The notes beneath the pieces are model-generated. The model worked only from the letters and a program-made list of their open reading frames with translations. It was not told where the DNA came from and searched no databases. A program made the position numbers and the translations under genes. DNA of 64,000 bases, taken from Quercus robur (lineage: Eukaryota; Streptophyta; Magnoliopsida; Fagales; Fagaceae). Location: the NCBI RefSeq assembly GCF_932294415.1, contig NC_065537.1:52186302-52250301 (forward strand), written 5' to 3'. Shown here piece after piece: positions 50,271-62,039 of the stretch; position 1 is the first letter of the stretch, and each line of letters starts with the position of its first letter.

Positions 50271-50590
50271 TCACAAAAGTTGTTTTGTCAGTTGCATCAA
50301 AAACTTCAATTTGAATCCTATATCTAAAGTAGTTTGTAATTTTATATCTAGTAGTTCTAGTGAGATAAATATATTATAAATATTTGGAGATATAGTTAAT
50401 GTGAGTGCCTCTAATCTTGGGATAGAGAGATTTGTTTTTATTTCACATTTTGCACACCAAAATGATCCTGATTGTGGTTTGATCTTCATTCCACAAAACA
50501 TGCACGAAATATAATAACAACCTATTGTTGTATCAATCTTGCTTATTGTTGCAATACTCTAGTAGTTCACATCTTGCAATGAACTTTGAA
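50271..50590 (-). pseudogene. Replication protein A (RPA1-like) C-terminal domain relic in the Helitron
   Basis: The minus-strand frame reads ATISKIDTTIGCYYISCMFC then GMKIKPQSGSFWCAKCE, ending in PRLEALTLTISPN. The C-x2-C...C-x2-C zinc ribbon and the preceding YYISC match the C-terminal DNA-binding domain of RPA70-type proteins. Plant Helitrons often carry such genes. Only this part is recognisable. Confidence 0.7.
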
Positions 50591-51499
50591 GTTAATATGT
50601 ATTATTTTTTAATGTAAATAATATGATGTATTATTATTTTTTCATGTAAATGATGAGTATAATTTGAAATGATTAACAAACATGTTTCGTAAGATCCCAT
50701 TCAATGCATTTTATCTCTGTTATTGTCTTCATATTCTTTAAAGATAAATCCTCCTATGAAAATTGTTTTGCATGTATTTTTGGTATTTCTTGTATATATA
50801 GGATCATGTTTTTGACCATTCCTATCACTGATTTTTTTTTTTTTTTAAGAAAATACTATGTAAATGAAATTTTGTGAGATAGTGTATGTTATTTATCAGA
50901 CTTTTTTTGTTATTATAAATTTTAGAAATAGGCACTTGTCATTATTTTAGCAACCTCAGGAATCTCAAGATTTATATATATTTTTGTTGCACCAATCGAT
51001 GACGAAGAGAATTTGCCTGAATAAATTGCATAAAACATTATTAATAGACAAAAGCATATTGAATTGAAATTTAGAAAAAAAGGAATACATGATTTCATGA
51101 GAATGAGGTTTTCTAGAAGTATCATCTATACGTGAGGAAGGAGGAAGAGAGTTTGTAAGTGGATAAGAGTTTTGGCTTTAATTTACACGTTGGAAGGGTT
51201 AGACTTAGGTCATAATATGTAAGGCAATGAGTTTGGGTTCTTCATAGAGTTTGGTCTATTTTTAAAAGGTAGTCCATTTTATAAGAAATAACATTTGGTC
51301 TAATTGTCAAGAGCAGCTCATATTTTATATAACAGTAGAAATAAGTTACTATGATCTATTAGGTAACAATAAAAAAAATAAAAAATAAAAACTTAATAAA
51401 AAGAGGTAAAATGGCTAAATGCAAAATTAGAGCGCCACGTGGCAAGACTTCATGCACTCCTGTATGAGGTCTTTGCTTTTATTTATATATATTGATATT

Positions 51500-51614
51500 G
51501 ATTTCTAGTTCCAGACATCTTTAAGAATCATACATGATACATGTAGCAAATATAGTAGAAGAACCAGAACAATGTATCATGTATGATTCTTAAGGATGTC
51601 TAGAACTAGAAATC
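51500..51614. repeat. Inverted duplication beside the Helitron end
   Basis: A 42-bp arm (51500-51541) is the reverse complement of 51573-51614 with two mismatches, around a 31-bp spacer. The inner part of the right arm (GTATCATGTATGATTCTTAA) is present once in block A near 20840, so the left arm is the new copy. It directly adjoins the Helitron terminus. Confidence 0.85.
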
Positions 51615-53980
51615 TATATATATATATTGGTTTCCAACAACTACGTTTATATGAACTAGGGATCAAGGGAATGAGCATACTTTTAAGAATAGATTTTCAT
51701 ACATTACATAGTACAGGGCTTAATAGATGAAAGAAAGCATAGTGAATTAAGATCCTCTAAAATTGTTATTACAGATGATACAATTGATTATAAGGTCGGA
51801 CTAAATGATCAACACTGAATGAATCACATTACCGAAGTGACACCATAGAAAATGAAGTGGACTTTGGATGGGCCTATAAGTAAGTTGGCTATTGAATTGG
51901 ACCCAATCCGTTTAGTATTTAATCAACACTATTTAATTAGTAATTGTTTATAATGAGTTTCCAAAACAAAGTGGAACAATGTGTTTGTTCACTATCGCAC
52001 TCTTTTATGAACAGGTGCAAATGCGTCTATAAATATGCATTTATCATTTTGCATTCATCCAATTTGTGAGTATATTTAATTGTTCTTGATTATTTATGCA
52101 TTTTAAAGGTATTTTACTTAATAACTTATTGTTGTTCTACTTCACATGATCACTAAAGTAAATTATTTGTGTAATATTTTTGCAACACCACCATGTGCCC
52201 ACTGACCATTTCCAAAATATACAATCTCTATCACATGTAAAACAAGAGCTTGTTCCCACGTGATACAATTGATTGTACTTCTAAACTAAATGATAAACAC
52301 ATGCAATGAACCACCTTTTTAACGCTTAAGATGTTTTTTTAATGACTCGTTTGAGTTGATAGGCAAATTGGATATTGTAATGAAATGTTGTGAATTTTTG
52401 TTGCAATTCTAGCTTTACTCTTGGGGAAAACAATCCTAAGTTGGACTTTGGAGTTAACAATCAATCATGCGTTTAACTGTTATTTATTCGGCATGACTAT
52501 GCTAAATAGGGACTTGAGCTACCATATCGGTCATGAAAAGTTGGATTGAATTTTACCGTATTTGCCATAATTTAAATTGATATCAAAATAGTATTAGATA
52601 ATGTTTATTAAATATGACAATGTTCAATCCACACATTTTGTATATAATAGATAAATAAGATTTAAAATTTTTCATGCTAACTAATTGAACTACAAAACTC
52701 TTAGCAAGCTTAACTACTGGGTTTATGGCTTTAAAGCTTTAAATTCCTAAGGATTTAGACAAAACCCTAATTATATTAATCAATGCCGGATGATAAGCAC
52801 TAATTCTTGACCAAACTGAATTAAATTTTATTTACTCACCTAATTGTCTCACTCAAGCCTCAATGGCATGTTTTTGTGTATGGTTATGGAGCACTCTCTT
52901 TTTACCTCTTGAGCCAAAGGCCACTTCCTCCCAGTCCTTCCTCCTCTTTCTATTTTCTAATGACTCAAGGACGTGGGATGATAATGTAAAAGAAGAAGAG
53001 TGAACAACCTTTGGGATCTGATCAGAGCCGCAATTGAATTTTCTAGTCCTATAAATTATAAAATTAGGCTATGCTAATCATCCATTCATCTATGAAAAAG
53101 AGAGTACCCTAATTCCTTCATAAAATAAACACAATATTACTGCTACTTGTGCTCTACTAATCATCACTTAGCACATTAAAATGCGGGTACCACCACAAAC
53201 CATGCCTCACCTCTCCCATGCTGGTTGGAGAATGGAGTCTTCTTTACCCTCAGTGGGATCAAAGATATCATTATTAACAGTGAAAGTCAATCAAATATAT
53301 AATGACTATAATTAAAAAATTTATAAATTACGTTTTAAAATTAGGACTTTTATAAGTTTACATTGTACTAGTAACATTGCAGACATACAAAATGTGTATA
53401 ATGTTTTACCATTTCTTTTTTTAAAAATGTGTACAACATTATTCACATTTTATGTGTCTACAATGTAAGCTTACATTATTTGTAGTAGTACAGTGTAAAT
53501 TAAAATTTTTCCTTAAATTTATGGTTTATAAATTGTTTCTATTATGGAACCTAAGAATTAGTAATCATTTTTGGAAGGTGAATGAATGAGAGAGGAAGAA
53601 GTGAGCTCAAGTATTCCTTATCTTGCACGTGATAGAGAAATTTTGGAGATAAAAGCACTTTCTGTTGGTACATCGTGAGAACGCATGTTATTTCTTGTTT
53701 GGTTGAAACATCTTTTTCCTTCAATAAACTTTGTCTACTTTAGATTTTTGTTCCTTTAAAAGGTTGCAAGTTTTGTTTTTGAAAATTTTTAGTTAATTTT
53801 GTTCTATTGTCCATCAAGGACAACCTTCCAGTTTTTTTAAAAAGGAAAAAAAAAATTGCTAGTATGTATTTTGTCCTAAATATATTGACCATGTTTTCAT
53901 TTCATCCCTAACTTTTAAAAAACTTCACTCGATTGGAACAATATAAACTTTTGGTCCATCAAGTTAATGATGAGGTTATT

Positions 53981-54410
53981 AAGGCCGTTTGGTTGTGGTG
54001 ATTTGGAGATGGAAAATAGTGGAGAAGGAAAATGAGGTTTTTGGTTGGAGGGTGATTTTGGTGGGACTCAAAGTTTGTTTTCTTTAGACCCACTATTTGG
54101 GGGTTGTTTTCTCCTTGAATTGGGGAAAAGGTGGGCATAGATGAGAAATTACTCATTTGTCCCTATCCTCTTGGGTTTTTTTTTTTTTTTTTCCTCCTTA
54201 TAAATAATAAACTATTAAATGTTTTATAAGTAATAGGTGCATGAGAGTAAATCCATATAAACACTATTTTCTATCATTTCATTATTTTCTCAACAAAATA
54301 AAAAGGTTTTTCATCCTTCTACTTTTTTACCTCTGTCAAACACACATGTGAAAAAACTAAAATATTTTCTATTCCTTATTTCCTTATTTTGTTTTCATTT
54401 CCCAACCAAA
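53981..54410. mobile_element. MITE-like element, CGTTTGGTTG termini
   Basis: GGCCGTTTGGTTGTGGTGAT at the left corresponds to the reverse complement of CATTTCCCAACCAAACGAAG at the right. The inner part has GACCCACTATTTGGGGGTTG and poly-T. Block B homology to A ended about 400 bp earlier. Confidence 0.6.
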
Positions 54411-55055
54411 CGAAGATAAGAGTATTTGGTTGAGATGATTTTGTAGAGGATGAAAAAAAAAAAAAAAAAAAAAAAAAAGAGGGGAAAATAGGAGAGAAAA
54501 TGGTTGAAAGGGGTATTTGCTTAGGAAGGGAGGGGGGGGGGGAATGAAAACTGTTGGAGCTCGGCCTGCTTGGGTGTTTTCTCCTAGGGCCCACCAAAAC
54601 TTGATCTCCTCAAATTGGGAAGAAAATAGAGGGAAAGTAATAGTTGCAGACTTGCAATCAAATAAATGAAATATCCTCTCCTTTTACGTGCTAGACCTAG
54701 TTTTAAACGTGATATTTTCCTAGGCCTGTGATCTATGGGTACACTCCTTTTGGACTTGAATTTTTTCTTGTTACTTTTTTTTCTAGACATAATTTTTCTT
54801 TTTTAATAATTTTGGGTAATTGCTTCTTTTTCTTTTTCTTTTTTTGCTTGCCACTTTTTTTCTCAATTGGGCATCATTTTTTAATAAGGGTATATGAATA
54901 TATTTATATAAACACATTTTTTCCATCCCTTCACTTTTCTACCCTTAACCAAACACAATGAGTGAAACTAAAATCTCTTATATTCTCCCATTTTTTTGTC
55001 TTCTTCCCATGTTCTATTCTCCTAACATTTCCATTTCCCCAACTAAATGGACCCT
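54411..55055. mobile_element. Second MITE-like element of the same type
   Basis: It starts AAGAGTATTTGGTTGAGATG and ends TTCCCCAACTAAATGGACCC, near-inverted ends. It holds a GGGCCCACCAAAACTTG segment like that in 5228-5755, and A and G homopolymers. It abuts the preceding element. Confidence 0.55.
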
Positions 55056-55273
55056 AAGAAACAAGCTACGCATACACCTACATCAGCAAATTGTGTAGTG
55101 ATACCAATTTTGAATAAAAGAAATAAAGGATCACATAGCTTAGAAAGAAGTTAGAAGCTTTTGAATTTTCGGGATGCAACTAAAAATTTTCAAAATTTAG
55201 AAACCAAACTGAAACCCACTAAGATATTTCAAAGAAAAAAAATTATACTTAAGTGTAAATAGAGTATATTATA

Positions 55274-56310
55274 CTAGTATGTAGCCCCGTGCTATCGCAC
55301 GGGAATGGATATATTATTAATTATGAGTTTATTCATATTTAAAAGGCTCAGTTAAGTCTAAATTCATATTATTAACCAGAAAATTTCATTAACAAAACTT
55401 AGCAGTATATATATTTTACATAGAAAGATGAACCTTGGTGACAATGTTTATCCAAAAGATCCATTCACGCTTTTGAATCTTCAATCTCTATTAGTGATTG
55501 AAATTTTCGTAGCTTAAAAAATTTAAAATTAAAAAAAAAAAAACCCTCAGAGTTGTACTCATTTTGTAGTTTTACAATGGGTCATTTTCTAACATGATGG
55601 ACATTTGTGTGAAGAAAAAACCTCTGAAGTTTCATGGCTGATAAAATAAATTCTCTCCAATCTCTTTTTATAGAGAGAAGGGTTTGTGCGTGTTTTTATA
55701 CATTCTTCATAGTTGTATTATCACGAAGCAGGTCCAATGGATTTAGATTGGTACTACCGATTCCCAAAGCATGAGTGTTTAATGTGTTATTAATTTCATC
55801 TCATTGGCTTCTGCACATGACAGTAAAATTAAAAATAATTAGATTATACACGTGTATAGTAAAATTGGACTCCAATTTCAAATTCTAATTGAACAATTGG
55901 AATGATAATATATGATAGTAACAACAATAGGAAAATTCAAATAAAATTTCGAATTAAATTGTAACAATCTAAATAAAAAATTCCAGTAAAAAGACAGGGT
56001 GGAGTGATATACTCCAAGAAGGCGACCAAACTTGTGTAAATATAGAATAATAAATCTCTCTTTGGAAAATTTACATTGTTCATAACCTTTACCTTCACTG
56101 AACATTTTAAAAACATAGTGACTCACATCTGCCATCCAGACATCTACAGCCGGGTCCTCTCCAATTCGCGTGAGATCCCATTGATCACTAAGTTCCTTTG
56201 CAGCCTGCAAAAAGTATCATCCATCGGTCCACAGCAGTGCTTTCTTCATTTTATAGGTGCCAAACTTGAACAAAAAGCCAAATATAAGGATAGTGAATTT
56301 TATGCATAAT
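55274..56310 (-). mobile_element. Helitron 3' end with captured sequence (far end not found)
   Basis: On the minus strand this ends CCCGTGCGATAGCACGGG (a 7-bp-stem hairpin, 55286-55303) followed by GCTACATACTAG and T. This is an undecayed Helitron 3' terminus, with the CTAG at 55274-55277 after host A. The element extends to the right. Its 5' end was not identified, so 56310 is only the limit of the described content. Confidence 0.75.
56093..56204 (-). pseudogene. Exon-like fragment, probably captured by the Helitron
   Basis: A 112-bp open segment reads AAKELSDQWDLTRIGEDPAV then DVWMADVSHYVFKMFSE. It is bordered by TTTTTGCAG on its 5' side and GTAAAGG on its 3' side, i.e. intact acceptor and donor. 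Composition is much less AT-rich than its surroundings. It looks like one internal exon of a host gene. I do not recognise the protein. Confidence 0.5.
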
Positions 56311-57488
56311 GTGCATCTAATCACATATTAGCAATTTATAACAAATGTAAAGATGCAAACTTTGTAAGTGAATAGTAAACAAAACTCAATGTCAGAACCA
56401 AGAAGAAAACACTTTAATCCGAAACTTAGTGCAAATGTAAATATGCAAACTTTGTAAGCAATTTATAACAAAGATGCAAACTCTGGCTTTGCTATCTTTT
56501 TGGAAATTATGCAATGTACCCAAATCAAGTTCTTATCACCGATATTAATCTCTTTGGTTTTCATGTTTGACTACAAAATCAAGAAAAAACTTAATTAGCA
56601 CAGTAACTCACTTGACCCGATACATAGAAGTGGTTTTAATGAGAATGAGCCAACATACATTTAGCCACATGATGCAAAATTCAACTTCAATTTCAGATTC
56701 TAGACACATGGCACAAAATTAGAATTCTAATTTGGAATTCAATTTCACACACTCTCTCTATTTCACCTATTATTTGAATATGCTTTTACTGAGATTAGCA
56801 AAAAGATGGGTAGAAATTTGAAATTTGGCTAGATGTTTGCTCAAATATTATCCAAAATGAAAAAAGCAGTATTCAGACTTAGCACGTAAGTACTTTAATT
56901 GCTGTCTTTTCGGCCTTTGCTTTATTAGATCAATACAGGTACATTGAACCATATGAGTTATAACTCTATATTAAATTAAAGAGAATATCTTTTTTTTAAT
57001 ATTTATTTAAAGGATTGCCCTCCAGTTGTGAGATGCTTAATGATCTCTGACTTACAAAGTTTTAAGGTTCTTTGATTATATTAAAATAAAATTGCCAAAT
57101 TTTATAATAAAAAATATATAATAATAGATGTGCAAATCACGCAAGATTAGCCTACCATTTAGTCAATGAATATTACAGTCCTTCAAAAATTATTAACTAA
57201 ACATATAAATTGTCTTAGACAAGAAGCATATGTTGCGTAATTACCATGTCATACGACTTATCCCAGTAGATTAGTCAATGCAGACCAGTCATAACACATT
57301 CTCAAATTGAGCTGTTCATACTTTGTGAACATCCCCCTTAGAAATTTTGTTAACTAATTATTTAAATTACTTAGTTATATTTGTTTACCGAGAGCAATCG
57401 CAGTAGTAGGACAGATGTTATAGGTTAAAATTCATACCAATAAAAAAAAAGTGTAAGTCAACACTTTTCTTTTTTTTTTTTTTTTAAA

Positions 57489-57660
57489 TAAATGTTATGT
57501 CTACGACAATTTCTTAACAAATCCTAAGTGTTAAATTATTACTGGTTGTTGCTATTGAGCAAAAAAGTAATTTCAATAGTAGTCCTATATTAAAACCAAT
57601 AGCAACTTGTTACTTATAATTTGTTATGAGAATTATCTTGAATGTAGTAATAGCGTATTA
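57489..57660. mobile_element. Foldback MITE, ATGTTATGTC family (copy 1)
   Basis: It starts AAATGTTATGTCTACGACAAT, continues AACAAATCCTAAGTG, and ends with the near-inverse (AATTTGTTATGAGAATTATC). The internal phrase TTGAGCAAAAAAGTAATTT is shared with the copies at 59750 and 61123. Confidence 0.7.
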
Positions 57661-59435
57661 CTCTTTTTTTAAGAGCAAATAAGGTACATAACATATGAGA
57701 AAGTTTAAAAACACAACAAAATATCAATATTTTTATAATAACCTTATTTTTATTTATGATCCGTCTTGGTCTAATATTTTATTATTTTATTTAATTTTTT
57801 TATATCCTATGAGGAACTAATATCTTAACTTTTATAAAAATGTTGTGACAATTGGTTGCGTTGATAATAGATAAGAGCATTCACATTAGTCTGTGTATAA
57901 TAAAAAAAAATGTATAAAATTTACACAGTTTTGCTTAAAAATAACCTACATTAGTCTATACATAATTGTGTAAATTTACAAATTTACTACAATAACAATG
58001 TAAATTTACACTAATACTATTCATTTTTCATTTAAATATTTATTCTTTATTTATATATCTCGAGGATGAAGAAAAATAGTAGATGATAGTTGTTGTGTGC
58101 GAAGAAAAAATAAAAAAAAAATCAAGAAAAATTGATATTTTGATAAAATATAATATAAAATAGATAATCTATGTGGGATGTTTTATAAATAAAACATGTA
58201 GAATAGAAAAAGTATGTATTTATACTAAAATAATAAATAAAAAAATTTACACGAGTGCTCTTTGGGAACTCATATTATATATTTTATTTTTATTTTTAAG
58301 AAACAGCTTGTAAGTCATAAGTCATAACATATAATACATGTCAGATGTCACTGTATTCTACCAAAAATACATGTCACTGTCAAAGACCCCCAAGAAATAA
58401 GTTAGAAGTAGTATAATTATTCCCGGGTCGTAGGGTTGGCCAATTCGGCGGCCTTTTTCTCTTTGAGTTGGACTATCCGCACTTTTTGCCCGCCCGATTC
58501 GGGGTTCTGTGGAATGTGGATCAGAGGGGTCAAATCTGTAAAACGCTACATTTCCGCGTGATTGCCATTAATGATTGCGACATATCTCCCCTTTTATTAA
58601 GTGTTTCTGCACTTGAGCCCTTAAATTAACTTCTATTTGTAAAATGTCACTCCTAGATTTAGGGATTTCTTGTTAGTTAGTATTTTTTTAAAATAAAATT
58701 CACTTTAATAATCACAAAGCAAATTTACAAACGTATAAACTATAAAGAATTTTTCTTGGTGAAAAACATTAAAGTAATATAAAAAAAATAAAAATAAAAA
58801 ATTTAAAAAGCCATAACCTATAAAATTTTTTTTTTTTTTTTTTGAGAATGATAAAATATTGAAAGTTGAAACCATATGTCTTATGAAAATATTATATCTT
58901 TTACGTAACTATATATTCAATATAAATTTCTTCCATAAGATTCTCATAACTGGATAATATATGATGGGTGAAGTCGTCGTTCATTAGACTTGGTAAACAA
59001 GTCAGGTTGGATTCAGTCTTAACAATCAAGTATCTATTAAGAGATTTTTCTATAGAAAAAAAGTACCTAATAAGATTTGACTTATTAACTCAATCGAATA
59101 CGTGTTGAAATAGATATGAGTCGGAGTAAATAGGCTATTAATTATATGATCACTATATGACTCGTATTTTTCATATACAATAATAAATAAATAATTTGAA
59201 CATGTTCTTTTCATCTTGCTTTCAACACAAATAAAAGGGAAAACATCATTCAAAATTAAATTTGAAAAATACATAAATATTTAAGGTTTTCAATAGTATA
59301 TTTTAGAAGTTTACTAGTATGATAATTTCATGAAACTTTAAAAGAAAACTTGGATATAGTCCAAAGATCATCCTAAACAACATTTATCTCCTATATATTA
59401 TTTAAAACATAAGACAAAATTTTGTCTCCTATATG

Positions 59436-59468
<33 letters not shown>

Positions 59469-59749
59469 ACTCCCAAAGGATTCTTCTTTAAATTTATTTT
59501 TAGCTTTCAAACAATGTTTATTGGCCAACTTATTATTATTTTTTTAGTTTTTATTTTTGCATTACCTTTAGAAGGAAAAAAAAATAAAAAGAAAAAAAGA
59601 GCTTTTGATACTCCGGTTGAATATAGAAAAGATTGTAGTTTCAATAATAGCTTCTCCTTAAAAAAATGTAGGTAATTTCAAATATATTAAGAAAATTTAT
59701 CTATCTATGTATAATTGGATTAGAATTTTTCAGTGTCCTTTTTTCAATG

Positions 59750-59915
59750 AGAAATGTTATGTCTACAACATTTTTACAACAAATCCAAAGTGGTAGGTTG
59801 TTATTGATTGTTATGGATGGGCAAAAAAGTAATTTAAGTTGTGAATTCAAATTTAAACTAATAACAACTTACTGCATATAATTTGTTGTAAAAATGTTGT
59901 GGACATAACACTTTT
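59750..59915. mobile_element. Foldback MITE, ATGTTATGTC family (copy 2, best preserved)
   Basis: GAAATGTTATGTCTACAACA at the left pairs with the reverse complement of TGTTGTGGACATAACACTTT at the right; the arms (to ACAACAAAT) are about 33 bp with few mismatches. Length is about 166 bp. Confidence 0.8.
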
Positions 59916-61122
59916 CTTTTTCAATACTTCCAAAACTAATTCTATTATTTAAGTGAAAATGATTTAAGTTTAACAATAAGACAAACTGAGGACATAAAGG
60001 TATTTGAGAAATTTAAAATTCAAATTCTATAAAATTAACACATGCATTTTGTCCTTTCTATATTTTCAAAACTAATCCTATTATTTCAATTAATGAAAAT
60101 TTAGTAATTATATAATTTATAATTCAAATTCCATAAAATGAAGTCAAAACTAGGCTTTTTTTTTATAAAAAAAATTTAAAAAGAACATTTGAATATGCAC
60201 ATAACACGTATGGAGATGCTAGCTTTCTATATGATAGTATAATGAAATTCACTTTCTAAATGATTCAGATCTTTAAAAAAAATGGATTGGATCCTTTATA
60301 ATCAATTTCAGATCTTGTAATTGGATTTTAGAAGAAATTAATGTTGCATTTGATTTATATAATACGATCGAACTTTTTTTTATTAGAAGATAACAGGACC
60401 GAACTTGAATCAAATTTGAACTTTAAAATGACCTATTAATATCTAATTGTATGTAACGTAATTTACAAAACGAACAGTGATAGGAATGTGTACTTACTAT
60501 ATCGATTGTATGGCTTTATATTTCAAATAGGCTGGCAAAGTTGACAAAGATTGATTTGGCATAATCAACCTACGTGTTAATTTTCAATTCACAAATTGGT
60601 AAATTATATAAATTTTGCTTCGCACTTCATTCTCTTGGAATTGATTAATTGAACATCAAACTGAACTTCTGCACTTTTTTTTTTTTTTGGAAACGCCACT
60701 TTGTATTATAACTTCTGAACTTCTGCACTTAATTGAATATATTAACTTTGAATTGACCCAAAAATAAAAGCCTTTAAAGGTGTTTAGAAAAGCAGAGATT
60801 TGTATTCACACTCAATCGCAATTTCAGCCACTAATTTACAAGCTATAAAAACCTATACCTTGTCTTCATGTTTTTTTAAGCATTACCTACCTATGTATTT
60901 TTATAACACTTAGTATACAAGATTAACTAGTGAGTGAGGAGGATGAGCATCTAATAAGATCAATGAGACCGAGTGCATCACTTTCAAAGATAAAAATTTT
61001 AAAACCTTCCTATTTTGTATTACCTTTATTTCAAATTGTTGTTCATATTTAGAAAATTCAACTTTTTAAGAGAATATCATTTAATACATTGTTTGTCAAT
61101 TAAAAATGTACAAATTTTAAAA

Positions 61123-61304
61123 GAGAAATGTTATATCCATAACATTTTTACAATACTTTCATAACAAATCCTAAGTAGCATGTTGTTACGGGTTGTTATT
61201 AGTGGGGTAAAAAAGCGATTTTAGTGGTAGTTTCAAATTAAAACCAATAACAACTAAACACCTATAATTTGTTGTGAAAATATTATAGATGTATCACTTC
61301 TCAT
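61123..61304. mobile_element. Foldback MITE, ATGTTATGTC family (copy 3)
   Basis: GAGAAATGTTATATCCATAA at the left and TATTATAGATGTATCACTTC at the right form the same inverted ends, with GTAAAAAAGCGATTTTAGTG between. Partial relatives lie near 33961-34060 and 35215-35350. Confidence 0.7.
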
Positions 61305-61739
61305 TTTAAAAACTATCCTTCTTAATTCAAGGGAAAATTTAACGATTGTCCTGAAAACATTGGTTTAAGAACTATTTTTATAAACATTTTTATGGAAAAA
61401 TGATAAAGTTATTAATTTTTTTATAACTTTTTATATTTCTTATGAAAGTGGTGTTAAAACTTTTCTAAAATAGTCTATTAACAATTACTCTAAGGACACC
61501 TGTTAATATGACTCTTAATTTAAACTTGAGAAAGAATAATATTGACTTTTTAAATAAAATAAATAGTAAGATAAATTTTTTGTATATTGAGACATTTCAA
61601 AATAGAAGAGAGAACCAAAATAGTATAATGCTTAGCTAGAATTATAAGGTCTAAGAACAAAAATATAGATAGAAATCCAATTAACAAATTTTAAAGATAT
61701 CATAAATTCACATCCATGAATTTTTTTCTTTTTCTTTTT

Positions 61740-61826
61740 TCGTATATCATACCTATCTAATCTTAACCGTTCATTTATTATTATAATAATAGAAGTTAAG
61801 ATTAGGTAGGTATGATACATTAAAAA
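61740..61826. repeat. Short hairpin
   Basis: TATCATACCTATCTAATCTT and its reverse complement (AAGATTAGGTAGGTATGATA, one mismatch) flank a ~30-bp AT-rich loop. It could be a tiny MITE or a structured transcript. Nothing else supports a small RNA gene. Confidence 0.7.
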
Positions 61827-62039
61827 AAAAAATTGTGTACTGCTAAATTCTCCATACAAAATGACAAGTGATTTTTTTTTTTTTGATAAGAGACAAGTGA
61901 TTTTTTAAAAGTAAATTTTCTATTAAAATTGGTGTATAACACTAACCTTAAAGAGTTAAATATGAAAATACAAAACAAGAAAACACAAGAATTTGTGGGA
62001 CAAAAAGAGTTAAATAGGAGAAAAGCAAGGGGGTCCAAA

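Larger units (their letters stand above)
47299..51495 (-). mobile_element. Helitron at the 3' end of copy B
   Basis: On the minus strand the element ends ...GGGCAACTTACTAG, the Helitron CTAG terminus preceded by a decayed hairpin (CCCGTG..CAC at 47310-47323). It begins TCAATATATATAAATAAAAG near 51495. Comparison with copy A (GCTAATATGTAA) shows insertion between A and T, as Helitrons require. It carries a relic of a replication protein A C-terminal domain, a typical passenger of plant Helitrons. Without the nested LINE it is about 2.3 kb. No Rep/helicase was seen, so it is non-autonomous or internally deleted. Confidence 0.85.
39048..53565 (+). repeat. Segmental duplication, block B
   Basis: This block is colinear with 2368-28430. 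It carries one promoter unit, all seven transporter exons and a 4.9 kb intron 3. Homology to A resumes after the Helitron at about 51540 and continues to about 53565 (TTATGGAACCTAAGAA in both). It lacks A's Ty3 element, Helitron and LTR-like insertion. Confidence 0.9.
56311..62039. other. AT-rich intergenic DNA upstream of the DUF668 gene
   Basis: Apart from the three MITEs and a hairpin, I see no gene. Poly-A at about 59435-59467 explains a false Lys-rich frame. A GC-richer patch at about 58425-58560 (TTCCCGGGTCGTAGGG, CGCCCGATTCGGGG) stands out but has no recognised content. Confidence 0.6.

Noticed and set aside
47299..51495. Autonomous Helitron
   Set aside because: I found no Rep HUH motif or helicase; only an RPA-like C-terminal relic is present.
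61740..61826. MicroRNA precursor
   Set aside because: The hairpin is short with near-perfect arms and an AT-only loop, more like a MITE remnant; no expression evidence.
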